Shown piece after piece: positions 44,633 through 53,386 of a stretch of DNA of 64,000 nucleotides. Under the pieces are notes generated by a model, which was given only the letters and a program-made list of their open reading frames with translations, ran no database searches and had not been told where the DNA came from. A program made the translations under genes and the position numbers. Position 1 is the first letter of the stretch; the number at the start of each line of letters is the position of its first letter. Source of the stretch: Armatimonadota bacterium (GTDB lineage: Bacteria > Armatimonadota > UBA5829); assembly GCA_039679645.1 (NCBI GenBank), contig JBDKUO010000049.1, positions 64,431-128,430 of the forward strand. The letters are read 5' to 3'.

Positions 44633-45040
44633 ATGAATGACGAGAACAAACAGATTCTAACCATGCTTGCAGAAGGTAAGATTTCCGTTAGCGATGCTGA
44701 ACGCTTGCTCGATGCGGTCGATTCTTCGAAAGATGTGCAGGCAACAATCGAACAGCCCGCGAAGGCAAAGCCAAAATACCTTTGTGTCGTAGTCGAAGGT
44801 GATGACAACGTAAATATTCGTGTGCCGCTTCAATTGCTGTATGCTGGAATGCAATTCACGTCTCTGATTCCTCGACAGGCTAAAGAAAAGATAGAGGGCG
44901 AACTGGAGAAGAAAGGTATCGATTTCGATTTATCGAATATGAAGCCGGAGGCTATCGATGAGATAATCAACGCATTCGGCGAGCTTGAGATAAACGTTGA
45001 CGACAAAGATGGCGAACATGTAAGAATATTCTGCAAATAG
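44633..45040 (+). CDS. SHOCT-like / DUF4097-leader-type protein
   Basis: 135 residues, ATG 9 bases after GAGG, preferred to an in-frame ATG at 44618. N-terminus DENKQILTMLAEGKISVSDA then ERLLDAVD is the SHOCT-like leader found in envelope regulator proteins (such as those preceding DUF4097). The rest contains VEGDDNVNIRVPLQ and an acidic C-terminus. Third gene of the DUF2089 operon, transcribed together. Role unknown. Confidence 0.7.
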   Translation: MNDENKQILTMLAEGKISVSDAERLLDAVDSSKDVQATIEQPAKAKPKYLCVVVEGDDNVNIRVPLQLLYAGMQFTSLIPRQAKEKIEGELEKKGIDFDLSNMKPEAIDEIINAFGELEINVDDKDGEHVRIFCK

Positions 45041-45051
45041 CTCTTTATCCG

Positions 45052-45095
45052 GGCGCGATACCTAAGTAATATACGGCCTTGAACTTAGTCGCGCC
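45052..45095 (+). terminator. stem-loop after the DUF2089 operon
   Basis: GGCGCGA (45052-45058) pairs with TCGCGCC (45089-45095) and CTAAGT with ACTTAG inside it. No T run, so it is only a candidate terminator. Confidence 0.5.
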
Positions 45096-45215
45096 ACAGA
45101 TAATCCAACAATATCAGATTTCTACACAATATATTTCATAAGGCTGCGTCTAGTATAGTATACAAACATTGTCCTCTCAACTGGCTATGACATGGGCATC
45201 ATAAGGGGTGGTATT

Positions 45216-46025
45216 ATGAACAGATATCTGATCGCACTAACCGCTCTACTTATTCCGGCAATTCCCATGTGCATTCCTGCATTTGCACAGGATACTCAAT
45301 CCGATCAACCTGCGGCTTCAAGCACGGATACATCTATCAGCACTTCTACGGCGGCGACATCCACGGATACTTCTGTAGACGCTACAGCCAAAGACAAGGA
45401 CCGCGAAGAGAAAGACCGAAAAGAAAAAGAAAAAAAGGAATATGAAGCACGTATTGAGGCCGAAAAACGTGAGCGTGTTGAAGACCGGGAACGCAGACAT
45501 GATCATCATGATGATTACAACAATGGCGATACACACGGATCAGTCTACCAGGGTCTGGGGTTCTTTGGCGGGTCTTTTGAAAAATCGAGCGTGAGTCTGC
45601 TTGTAGCTCCATCAGGCCGCATAGACAAGTCTGCCATAGGGCTGCAATGGATTGGTAAACATAAGCTCGGAATTGCAATATGGGCTTCTGGTGATGTTGA
45701 CCAAGATGACGATGTTATTGATGCCTATATTCCGCACAATGACTACTATACCGAGAGCAAGAAGGCTTGTTACTCATTCGAGGGACTTTGTTGCCTTGGA
45801 TCAGATAAGTCTGCGCTGATATTTGGCGTTGGGTTCGCAGTAGAAGAGACTACGTATACTGATGTCTCGAATGTTACCGGCTGGAGATGGAAAGGTGGAG
45901 AAGACTACAATGCGAGGCCTGCTGCTCAGATCGGATACCGGGCAATTATTGCGCAGAGATTCGGCATTCAATTCGGATATGATACCAGCCAGTATGGATA
46001 TTTCGGGCTGACTGCGAGTTTCTAG
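45216..46025 (+). CDS. exported hypothetical protein with charged helix
   Basis: About 269 residues, ATG after AAGGGGTGG. Signal peptide 1-24 (ending AFAQD), then a Ser/Thr-rich linker (about 25-60), a highly charged helix (about 60-105; EEKDRKEKEKKEYEARIEAE), and a beta-rich C-terminal domain (about 110-269) that may be an outer-membrane or surface domain. No family recognised. Confidence 0.65.
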   Translation: MNRYLIALTALLIPAIPMCIPAFAQDTQSDQPAASSTDTSISTSTAATSTDTSVDATAKDKDREEKDRKEKEKKEYEARIEAEKRERVEDRERRHDHHDDYNNGDTHGSVYQGLGFFGGSFEKSSVSLLVAPSGRIDKSAIGLQWIGKHKLGIAIWASGDVDQDDDVIDAYIPHNDYYTESKKACYSFEGLCCLGSDKSALIFGVGFAVEETTYTDVSNVTGWRWKGGEDYNARPAAQIGYRAIIAQRFGIQFGYDTSQYGYFGLTASF

Positions 46026-46048
46026 AATTTTTGTGTGTAATATCCGTG

Positions 46049-46057
46049 TGGTATAAT
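46049..46057 (+). promoter_or_regulatory. extended -10 promoter before the antitoxin
   Basis: TGGTATAAT (46049-46057). The antitoxin ATG is 20 bases further, with AAGGAGG in between. Confidence 0.5.
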
Positions 46058-46077
46058 ACTCAAGGAGGATGCAGCAT

Positions 46078-46314
46078 ATGGCTATAGTCATACGAGCACA
46101 TTTTGACGGAAAAGCAATTATACCGGATGAACCCGTGGATCTACCGGTCAACCAGCCTCTTGAATTCGAGTTGAAAGAGGAGCCTGCGCACCTAGCCTGG
46201 GACTCTGACAAAGCTACAAAAGCCTGGGAACAACTCAGATCTCATGCGATTCCAGGTTTGCATATTACCGATGTTTCACTTATGCGCGAAAGCTTGTATG
46301 AGGATCGCTTGTGA
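46078..46314 (+). CDS. antitoxin-like protein of a PIN toxin-antitoxin pair
   Basis: 78 residues, ATG 9 bases after AAGGAGG. Opening AIVIRAHFDGKAIIPDEPVD then LPVNQPLEF is the AbrB/DUF104-type fold of antitoxins that pair with PIN-domain toxins; the C-terminal LITDVSLMRESLYEDRL-type tail (HITDVSLMRES) is typical of a toxin-binding segment. Its stop overlaps the start of the toxin pseudogene by 4 bases (GTGA). As the toxin is broken, the antitoxin may be drifting. Confidence 0.75.
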   Translation: MAIVIRAHFDGKAIIPDEPVDLPVNQPLEFELKEEPAHLAWDSDKATKAWEQLRSHAIPGLHITDVSLMRESLYEDRL

Positions 46315-46618
46315 ACTTCCTGGTGGATACAAATGTCTTGCTCAGGCTTCGGGATCAGGATAGTCCACATCATGATGGATGCGTGTCTGCATTGGAAACA
46401 CTCAGAAATCGTGCTGATGTAATGTACATTTGTGCGCAGATCATTGGCAGGCAATTGTGACAAACAACAATGTAAATGGCAAGCAGGCACACGATGCGAG
46501 AATAGTTGCACTAATGTTAGCGCATGGCATTACGCATATACTCACACTAAACCCCGGAGATTTCAGTAGATATACCGGCGTCACACCTGTCACCCCTAAT
46601 GAAGTAAACCTTATATAG
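46311..46618 (+). pseudogene. broken PIN-domain (VapC-type) toxin
   Basis: The first frame (46311-46460, GTG start) gives the PIN N-terminus NFLVDTNVLLRLRDQD with the first catalytic Asp, then 49 codons to a stop. A second frame (from about 46430, +2 relative) gives the PIN C-terminus AIVTNNNVNGKQAHDARIVA then THILTLNPGDF, with later catalytic aspartates, up to 46618. The middle of the protein, with the second catalytic acid, is missing, so a deletion with a frameshift has removed about 60 residues. The toxin is inactive. Confidence 0.82.
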
Positions 46619-46633
46619 AGGAGAGGCACTGAC

Positions 46634-48577
46634 ATGCCAAGGGAAATTGCTAAGGACACACCCGATGTCGGTCTCGACTCGCTTGACTGGGCTGTCTTGG
46701 AAAGCAAATATTCCGTAACGTTAAGAGAAAAACTCTCGTCTCTGCCCACATCGCCCGGGTGCTACCTGATGAAGAACGCATCGGGTGAGATTATATATAT
46801 CGGCAAGGCAAAAGTACTGCGCAACCGCGTGCGGCAGTATTTCCAAAAGGGCACGGACCACACAAGGCGCATCCGCCGCATGGTTGGTGAGATTGCCGAC
46901 CTGACGTGGATCGCGACCGATTCCGAACTCGAAGCATTCATCCTTGAATCCAACCTCATTAAGAAGCATCACCCCAGCTACAACGTCCGCCTGCGCGATG
47001 ACAAGAGTTACCCTTATATCGCGATTACACTCAGCGACGAGTGGCCCAGGGTAGAGTTCAGGCGCAAACTCAGGATGAAACCAAAAGAGCAGGACAAATA
47101 TTTCGGCCCATACACGGATTCTGAGGCCGTGCGCGATACGATGCGTCTGATACGGCGAGTGTTCAGGGTTCCATGCGGCTTCAAGCACCCTGAGACGTCA
47201 AAAGGCAAAGCGTGCATGTATTATCATATCAATCAATGCACAGGCGTCTGCGCGGGCAAGATTACTCACGATGAGTATATGGCCGTAATTGACGATGTAA
47301 TGGAGTTTCTGGCCGGTAAGCGTGAGAATCTTGTGAAAAAGCTTCTTGCTCAGATGGAAGAGGCCGCAGAAAGACTCGAATTCGAGAGAGCTGCACGGAT
47401 CAGGGACCAGGTTCAGGCGATCCAGACTCTGGTCGCGCGACAAAAAGTGATCTCGACCGCGCTTGAAGACCAGGACGTGATTGCGATGGCTGCAGACGGA
47501 TGCAACACTCTGGCCGAGATGTTTTTTATCAGGGGCGGCAAGCTGATAGGTCAGGAACACTACCTGCTGGAGAACGCGTGCGAAGATGACCTGAATGAGA
47601 GCCTGCGAGAGTTTATAGACCAGCACTATACCACTGCTCCATATATTCCGCCTGAGATATTGGTTAATGTGGATATAGCCGACCTTGACATGACCGAGAG
47701 CTGGCTCAGGCAAAAGAGGGGAACCAAAGTCACTGTCCACTGCCCCAAGCGCGGCGAACGCAGGCAGCTTGTCGAGATGGCAAAGAAAAATGCCGACCTT
47801 GTCCTGAAACAGATCAAGCTCAAGATGTCGACTGACGAGTCGCGTATAAATGATGAACTCGGCACTCTGCAGAGCGCTATCGGCCTACCCACCATGCCTC
47901 ACCGCATTGAGGCATACGATATTTCCAACATCCAGGGATATTATACGGTCGCGTCGTTAGTCGTGTTCGAAGACGGCCAACCGAAAAAGGCACACTATCG
48001 CAAGTTCAAGATCAAGCAGCACGATGGCAAGCCCGATGACTATGCTTCCATGAAAGAAGTGGTCGCGAGAAGGCTTACAGGTAGCCTGCGCAAAACCCAG
48101 GCATTCACTGAACTGCCTGACCTGATGCTCATTGATGGCGGCAAAGGCCAGCTTAATGCTGCGCTGGAAGTAATAAGAGAGAGTGGAGAGTGGAGAGTGG
48201 AGGGTGGAGAGCCGGATGTGCCGCCGGTGGTCGGGCTGGCGAAGCAGCACGAAGAGATATACAAATCCGGCAGGCCGGACCCGATTATTCTGCCGCGAAA
48301 CTCCAAGGCGCTGCATTTGATCCAGAGAGTGCGTGACGAAGCGCACAGATTTGCCGTATCATATCATAGAAACCTTCGCGGCAAGACCATGCGCGCATCA
48401 GTCCTCAATGACATTCCGGGCATCGGGCCGAAACGTCGAAAAGAGCTGATGAAGCACTTCGGGTCGGTAGAGAAAATTATGGATGCGTCAATTGAGGATA
48501 TCGCCGATGTTCCGAATATGGGAAAATCGGCTGCGGTGGCTGTATACGATTACTTTCACAGGGAGAATGAGCAGTGA
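46634..48577 (+). CDS. uvrC: excinuclease ABC subunit C
   Basis: 647 residues, ATG after AGAGGAGAGG. UvrC makes the dual incision in nucleotide excision repair. GIY-YIG domain (about 35-110), UVR domain (about 245-280; ERLEFERAARIRDQVQAI), RNase H-like endonuclease with conserved DISNIQG and LIDGGKGQLNAA, and helix-hairpin-helix C-terminus (GIGPKRRKELM). An unusual insertion around residues 515-530 is encoded by tandem GAGAGTG heptads (see the repeat entry). First gene of a group ending in yvcK. Confidence 0.95.
   Translation: MPREIAKDTPDVGLDSLDWAVLESKYSVTLREKLSSLPTSPGCYLMKNASGEIIYIGKAKVLRNRVRQYFQKGTDHTRRIRRMVGEIADLTWIATDSELEAFILESNLIKKHHPSYNVRLRDDKSYPYIAITLSDEWPRVEFRRKLRMKPKEQDKYFGPYTDSEAVRDTMRLIRRVFRVPCGFKHPETSKGKACMYYHINQCTGVCAGKITHDEYMAVIDDVMEFLAGKRENLVKKLLAQMEEAAERLEFERAARIRDQVQAIQTLVARQKVISTALEDQDVIAMAADGCNTLAEMFFIRGGKLIGQEHYLLENACEDDLNESLREFIDQHYTTAPYIPPEILVNVDIADLDMTESWLRQKRGTKVTVHCPKRGERRQLVEMAKKNADLVLKQIKLKMSTDESRINDELGTLQSAIGLPTMPHRIEAYDISNIQGYYTVASLVVFEDGQPKKAHYRKFKIKQHDGKPDDYASMKEVVARRLTGSLRKTQAFTELPDLMLIDGGKGQLNAALEVIRESGEWRVEGGEPDVPPVVGLAKQHEEIYKSGRPDPIILPRNSKALHLIQRVRDEAHRFAVSYHRNLRGKTMRASVLNDIPGIGPKRRKELMKHFGSVEKIMDASIEDIADVPNMGKSAAVAVYDYFHRENEQ
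48177..48211 (+). repeat. GAGAGTG heptad repeat inside uvrC
   Basis: Tandem GAGAGTG units (reverse complement of the CTCTCCA type) run through uvrC in frame and encode RESGEWRVEGGE-like residues between the nuclease motif and the conserved VGLAKQ. Confidence 0.75.
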
Positions 48578-49092
48578 AATATTATTGCGTTCTCAAAACA
48601 AAGCTGGGCTTTATAGCGCTTGCAGGAATCGACGGCAAACTCACACACTCCACTCTGCCTAAGTCGACGCGTGAATCGGCACTTGAGTCTCTTGGTGCAG
48701 GAATAGGCAGTTCGTTTGTTGAAGACTGTGATGCGTTCGGTGATTTGCCCGGCAAACTTATGGATTACGCAAACTGCAGGCAGGTTGATTTCTCGGATGT
48801 GCAGGTTGATCTGAGCGGATACGGCAAATTTCATGCGGCTGTGCTATCGGCATGCCGGAACGTGCCTTACGGTGAGTTGACGACCTACGGCGACCTCGCG
48901 GCTGCAGCGGGATCGAAGAGAGCGGCCAGGGCTGCGGGAAGCGCAATGGCCTGCAATAACATGCCGATAATAATACCGTGTCATCGTGTTATCGCTTCCG
49001 GTGGGCGTATAGGCGGGTTCTCTGCCGGTTTGGAGTGGAAAAGAACTTTACTCAGGCTTGAGGGTTGTGATGTATGTTCAAAAGATGGCTGA
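48574..49092 (+). CDS. ogt: methylated-DNA-protein-cysteine methyltransferase
   Basis: 172 residues, GTG start overlapping the uvrC stop by 4 bases. The active-site motif PCHRV is at residues 135-139 with C136, the methyl acceptor; GGRIGGFSAGLEWKR follows. It repairs O6-methylguanine in one step. A longer N-terminal part (1-80) resembles the Ogt type. In this window it belongs to a DNA-repair pair with uvrC. The symbol ogt versus adaB-type is not certain. Confidence 0.9.
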   Translation: MKYYCVLKTKLGFIALAGIDGKLTHSTLPKSTRESALESLGAGIGSSFVEDCDAFGDLPGKLMDYANCRQVDFSDVQVDLSGYGKFHAAVLSACRNVPYGELTTYGDLAAAAGSKRAARAAGSAMACNNMPIIIPCHRVIASGGRIGGFSAGLEWKRTLLRLEGCDVCSKDG

Positions 49093-49424
49093 TTGGAATC
49101 GTAGCGATACTGGTCACCGTATGGGTCTTGAAGCAGCTTCCGCCGATCTTCAACATTAGCTGGAAGTCGCTGTGGGGACCGGTTGTGTTTGTGCCTGTTT
49201 TGGCGATTACAAACGCAATATTAGGCACTATTCTGAAAATAATCTCTGCACCTGTAAGCTGCCTGACACTGGGGCTTTTCGGGTTTGTCATTAACGCTGT
49301 TGTCTTCTGGCTTGCGGGAACCGTTACGGGTGCGCATATGGGATTTGTAGCTTCGTTGGTCGGGTCGATTCTATACACTATCATATCGGCGCCGCTCAAC
49401 TCTGCGCTCAAGGAGAAAGAATAA
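49074..49424 (+). CDS. YvlD-type four-helix membrane protein
   Basis: 116 residues, overlapping ogt by 19 bases and preceded by GAGGGTTG. Four hydrophobic segments at about 5-22, 32-55, 63-85 and 92-108. Family is the phage holin 4 / YvlD type. Role is uncertain, possibly envelope stress. Sits within the repair-to-RapZ run. Confidence 0.75.
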   Translation: MFKRWLIGIVAILVTVWVLKQLPPIFNISWKSLWGPVVFVPVLAITNAILGTILKIISAPVSCLTLGLFGFVINAVVFWLAGTVTGAHMGFVASLVGSILYTIISAPLNSALKEKE

Positions 49425-49425
49425 T

Positions 49426-50328
49426 TTGGACAGCAAAAAACAACTGGTCATAGTTACCGGGATGTCAGGTGCGGGAAAGTCGCTTGCGGTCGCAACATTC
49501 GAGGATCTCAACTTTTTCTGCATAGATAATCTCCCCCCTCCACTGCTTCCGAGCGCAGTGGATCTCTGGAAATCACCGAAGAATCCTGAGAACATTGCAA
49601 TAGCGATCGACGTGCGTGCGGGTCAGTTTTTTAAAGATTTCCTGCCGGTGTGCAAAGATATACCTAAGAGCCGGATCGAAGGTTTTTTGCGGCCAATCAT
49701 ACTCTTTCTCAACGCTAGTGATGGTGAATTGGTAAAGAGGTTCAAGGAGACGCGCAGAAAGCACCCTCTTGTGACCAATGAGAGAGGAATTCTTGAAGCA
49801 ATCAAGCTGGAACGAGAGATGCTTGCCGATTTGCAGGAACAGGCCGACAAGATCATCGATACAACCAACCTGGAAGCTGAAGGCCTTCGCCGTCTGATAA
49901 GGCAGTTTTTTGGCCCGGCCACCGCTCAGGAAAGATTGATGATCGCCGTCGTATCGTTCGGGTTCAAGCATGGAGTGCCGTTGGACGCTGATGTGGTTTT
50001 CGACGTCAGGTTCCTGGCGAACCCCTTCTGGGTGCCCGAACTTCGTGACAAGGATGGTACAACTCCCGAAGCGCAGCAGTATATTCTTTCTGATCCGCTC
50101 ACTGAGCCTCTGCTGGAAAAATTATTTGACCTCGTGGAGTTCAGCATACCTCAATACGTCAAAGAGGGTAAAGCGTATCTGACGATTGCCATAGGCTGCA
50201 CCGGCGGCAAACAGAGGTCGGTCGTAGTCGCCAATGAACTGGCCAAATTCCTCACGAGTTCCAATTATGTAGTGAGAGTGGAGCATAGAGACCTTCATCA
50301 GGTGCGGGGGCAGACTGATGCGCGTTAA
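49426..50328 (+). CDS. rapZ: RNase adapter protein / nucleotide-binding RapZ
   Basis: 300 residues, TTG start about 10 bases after AAGGAG. Walker A GMSGAGKS (residues 12-19), then ATFEDLNFFCIDNLPPPLLP. RapZ in enterobacteria directs GlmZ RNA cleavage; elsewhere it is a nucleotide-binding protein of unclear role. The C-terminal GCTGGKQRSVV and HRDLH are conserved. Its stop overlaps yvcK by 11 bases. Confidence 0.93.
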   Translation: MDSKKQLVIVTGMSGAGKSLAVATFEDLNFFCIDNLPPPLLPSAVDLWKSPKNPENIAIAIDVRAGQFFKDFLPVCKDIPKSRIEGFLRPIILFLNASDGELVKRFKETRRKHPLVTNERGILEAIKLEREMLADLQEQADKIIDTTNLEAEGLRRLIRQFFGPATAQERLMIAVVSFGFKHGVPLDADVVFDVRFLANPFWVPELRDKDGTTPEAQQYILSDPLTEPLLEKLFDLVEFSIPQYVKEGKAYLTIAIGCTGGKQRSVVVANELAKFLTSSNYVVRVEHRDLHQVRGQTDAR

Positions 50329-51619
50329 GTCTATTATGAGCAACCTGAAATGGCTCTATCCGGGCATGAAGGTCAAGCGGTGGCTGATGCTGGTGCCGGT
50401 AGGCGTGACGGCCGTCATCGCGGGTGTAGTTTTGCTGCTCAATATGCATATCGTGGACCTGCTGGGGACGGTCGGCACGGAGGCATTCCGCAGGTTCGGA
50501 GTCAGGCTAGATAAACCGGGCGTGCAACTGCCTCTCGGCAGTGGAATGATCTTTGCCGGGTTGATCCTGATCTTTGCGAGCCTGCGTCAGGTGGTCAGGT
50601 CAATTACGAGTGTCGTCAGCCCTGAGGCGCAGGGTAAGCTCGCCGATGTGATCTTCCAGAGACGGTATCTGGCGCAGGGGCATCGAATTGTAGTTATCGG
50701 AGGCGGCACCGGCCTGTCGACCATGCTGCGTGGTCTGAAGCAGTATTCGAGCAATATCGTGGCGGTGGTGACTGTGACCGACGACGGTGGCAGTTCGGGC
50801 CGTCTAAAGGAGGAGATGGGAATTCTCCCGCCTGGAGATATAAGAAACTGCCTGGTTGCGCTCGCGGATGCAGAGCCGACCATGACCAAGCTCTTCCAAT
50901 ACAGGTTCAGCCAGGGTGATAATAGTTTTGAAGGCCATTCGTTCGGCAATCTGCTTATTGCGGCAATGACTCAGATCACCGGTGATTTTGAGAAGGCTAT
51001 CAAGGAAACGAGTCAGATCCTCGCTATTCGCGGTCTTGTCCTGCCCGCCACGACCGACAGGGTCAGGCTCCAGGCTGAGTTTGAGGACGGTTCATTCGTC
51101 GAAGGCGAGACAAATATCACCAAAACGCCCGGCGCTATAAAATATATGATGCTGCATCCGTCAAACGCAAGCCCGCTTGAGGAGACTCTGCATTCGATCG
51201 AGCTTGCGGATGCTATTGTGCTGGGCCCGGGCAGCGTCTTCACCAGCATCGTGCCGAACCTGCTTGTGGGCGGTATACCCGAGGCTATAGAGAAGTCGGA
51301 AGCGGTAAAAATATACGTGTGCAATGTCATGACCCAGCCCGGCGAGACTGATGGATTTACTGCATCGGACCACGTGAGAGCGGTCGCGCGGCATTCGGAG
51401 TGCCGGGTCTTCCAGCACGTGCTTGTAAATCAGGAGAGGCCTACCAATGAATTGCTTGATAAATATGCGCAGGAGAAGCAGTATTTTGTCGAGCCGGACA
51501 TCGCCGAAATCCGCGATATGGGCTACAAGCCGATTGTCGGCGACTATATCAGCCAGACGGATGTCGTTCGACATGACCCGGAGAAGCTGGCTGAAGCTAT
51601 TATCAAGTTGTCCTATTAG
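50318..51619 (+). CDS. yvcK: YvcK/gluconeogenesis factor with N-terminal membrane anchor
   Basis: 433 residues, ATG after GGGGG. The core is the CofD-like YvcK domain (from about residue 122; VIGGGTGLSTMLRG, TDDGGSSGRL, GPGSVFTSIVPNLL), about 310 residues as usual. An extra N-terminal part of about 120 residues has two membrane segments (about 21-41, 72-90), so the protein should be membrane bound. Binds UDP-GlcNAc in the family and affects cell-wall shape and growth on gluconeogenic carbon. whiA is not downstream. Confidence 0.88.
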   Translation: MRVKSIMSNLKWLYPGMKVKRWLMLVPVGVTAVIAGVVLLLNMHIVDLLGTVGTEAFRRFGVRLDKPGVQLPLGSGMIFAGLILIFASLRQVVRSITSVVSPEAQGKLADVIFQRRYLAQGHRIVVIGGGTGLSTMLRGLKQYSSNIVAVVTVTDDGGSSGRLKEEMGILPPGDIRNCLVALADAEPTMTKLFQYRFSQGDNSFEGHSFGNLLIAAMTQITGDFEKAIKETSQILAIRGLVLPATTDRVRLQAEFEDGSFVEGETNITKTPGAIKYMMLHPSNASPLEETLHSIELADAIVLGPGSVFTSIVPNLLVGGIPEAIEKSEAVKIYVCNVMTQPGETDGFTASDHVRAVARHSECRVFQHVLVNQERPTNELLDKYAQEKQYFVEPDIAEIRDMGYKPIVGDYISQTDVVRHDPEKLAEAIIKLSY

Positions 51620-51656
51620 GGGAGTGGAAAGCCGTAGGCCAACGCAACACCATATG

Positions 51657-51686
51657 TTTGGGCGCGATATCCGATCGCGCCCGAAA
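51657..51686 (+). terminator. terminator-like hairpin after yvcK
   Basis: TTTGGGCGCGAT (51657-51668) pairs with ATCGCGCCCGAAA (51674-51686) with one bulge. The T run is missing, so it may also be a regulatory element. Confidence 0.55.
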
Positions 51687-51744
51687 CAGAATCCCCGCAA
51701 TTTCAGATTGCGATTACGGACGATAGAGAATCGAGAGAACAGCA

Positions 51745-52329
51745 TTGCCAAGACATGATGTAATTCTTGCCTCTGCCTCGCCACGGCGCGAGGAACTGCT
51801 CGGGTTGATATTCAAAGAGTTTTGGGTCATGCCCAGTGAGTTTGACGAATCGACAGTTCCACATGACCTTCCGCCCAATGAACAGGTGATGTACTCATCG
51901 CTTATGAAAGCCAGAGATGTAGCCGCGAAGAACCCAAAATCGCTCGTTATAGCTGCCGACACGATTGTAGTTGTCGATGAAACTATACTCGGCAAGCCTT
52001 GCGACAGGGCAGACGCTGCGCGCATGCTCAAGCTCCTCAGGGGAAGAACGCATCAGGTCTATACAGGTATCGCGATAGTCTATTGCGGAGATGAACACAA
52101 TGCGTTCGAGTGCACTGATGTAACATTCAGCAACCTGAGCGATGAGGTCATATCACGTTATGTATCCAGTGGTGAGCCGATGGACAAGGCGGGCGCTTAT
52201 GCGATACAGGGCCGCGGCGCGGTGCTGATCGAGTCTATATGCGGCTGCTACTTTAACGTTGTCGGGCTTCCTGTCCACAAGCTGAGCATGATCCTCAATG
52301 AGCTTGGTATTCCGCCATTGACCTGCTGA
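51745..52329 (+). CDS. maf: Maf-like nucleotide pyrophosphatase
   Basis: 194 residues, TTG start with a weak purine-rich site. Family motifs: ILASASPRREELL (residues 7-19), AADTIVVVDE and GKPCDRADAARM. Maf/YceF proteins hydrolyse dTTP, UTP and modified nucleotides, and are linked to septum formation arrest. Likely the modified-pyrimidine type, but selectivity is not certain. Confidence 0.92.
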   Translation: MPRHDVILASASPRREELLGLIFKEFWVMPSEFDESTVPHDLPPNEQVMYSSLMKARDVAAKNPKSLVIAADTIVVVDETILGKPCDRADAARMLKLLRGRTHQVYTGIAIVYCGDEHNAFECTDVTFSNLSDEVISRYVSSGEPMDKAGAYAIQGRGAVLIESICGCYFNVVGLPVHKLSMILNELGIPPLTC

Positions 52330-52447
52330 CCGGGGCAAGTAAGAGTTCACTCTTGACTGGAACGCGGGATTTCCACCGAGCCTATCTGTATATACTCCCA
52401 TAAAACTGATCAGCTTCCAAGTAACCTGGCGTCTGCCTTGCACCACC

Positions 52448-52456
52448 TGCTATAAT
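52448..52456 (+). promoter_or_regulatory. extended -10 promoter of the znu operon
   Basis: TGCTATAAT at 52448-52456, about 30 bases before the GTG start of the substrate-binding protein. No Zur box could be identified. Confidence 0.5.
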
Positions 52457-52486
52457 ATATAGGGCAATCTCAGGCAGGAGGCTTAT

Positions 52487-53386
52487 GTGAAGACCCGATA
52501 TAAATTCGTATTGTCGGCAATAGCCGTTCTGGCCGTTTTTATAGTGGCAGGCTGTGGCCACAAAACAGGAATGTATGCCGGTAAGATGCAGGTTGCGGCC
52601 AGCATCGGGCCGCTGGGGAATTTCGCGAAAGAGGTAGGCGGAGACTTGGTCGACGTCCATATACTTGTCCAGCCGGGAGCCAGCCCTCACACATACCAGC
52701 TCACAACCGACCAGATGGAGATGCTCAGCAAAGCGTCTGTGCTCGTACTGAATGGCGTCAGTCTCGAGTTCTGGGCTGACAAGGCTATTGATGCAGCCGA
52801 TAACCCGAAGATGGTCGTTGTTAAAACGGCAGATGGGCTGCCGATCATAGACTCAGCAGAAGACCTTGACCACCCAGGCGGCAATCCGCATGTATGGCTT
52901 GACCCGATATGCGCGGTCCACCAGGTGAAAATGATACGAGACGCATTTATAAAAGCAGATCCAAAGCATGCAAAGCAATACAAAGCGAATTCGGCTCAAT
53001 ATATAGGCAAGCTCATGCAGCTTGATAAAGACATTAAGCGGCGAGTAAAGACTTTCAAATCAAAAGATTTTATAACGTTTCACCCTGCATGGATATACTT
53101 CGCCAGGCAATATGGACTCAACCAGGCGGCGGTAATTGAAGAGACTCCGGGCAAGGAACCGTCGCCGTCGGAGTTGGGTGACATAGTCAAGGTCTGTGCA
53201 AGAATTAAGGCAAAAGCTATATTTGCTGAGCCGCAATTTTCTCCAAAGGCCGCCCAAGTGATAGCCGACGAATGCGGTGCGCGGGTTTTAATGCTCGATC
53301 CGATGGGCAAAGCGCCTGACTATGACTACATAAAGACCATGCTTGCTAACCTCGATCATATGACAAAGGCGCTGGGCCAAAAATGA
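52487..53386 (+). CDS. znuA: zinc/manganese ABC transporter substrate-binding lipoprotein
   Basis: 299 residues, GTG start after CAGGAGG. A lipobox ends in Cys23 (VAGC), so the protein is anchored in the outer leaflet of the cytoplasmic membrane. Metal-binding residues of the ZnuA/TroA family are seen: H in PGASPHTYQLT, H in GGNPHVWLDPI, H in FHPAWIYFARQYGL, and the acidic FAEPQFSP. The usual long His-rich loop is very short here, which allows zinc or manganese as substrate. Operon with znuC and znuB. Confidence 0.9.
   Translation: MKTRYKFVLSAIAVLAVFIVAGCGHKTGMYAGKMQVAASIGPLGNFAKEVGGDLVDVHILVQPGASPHTYQLTTDQMEMLSKASVLVLNGVSLEFWADKAIDAADNPKMVVVKTADGLPIIDSAEDLDHPGGNPHVWLDPICAVHQVKMIRDAFIKADPKHAKQYKANSAQYIGKLMQLDKDIKRRVKTFKSKDFITFHPAWIYFARQYGLNQAAVIEETPGKEPSPSELGDIVKVCARIKAKAIFAEPQFSPKAAQVIADECGARVLMLDPMGKAPDYDYIKTMLANLDHMTKALGQK

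Noticed and set aside
49074-49424. Phage holin as evidence of a prophage
   Set aside because: The protein is of the YvlD-type family commonly found in chromosomes and there are no phage genes near it.
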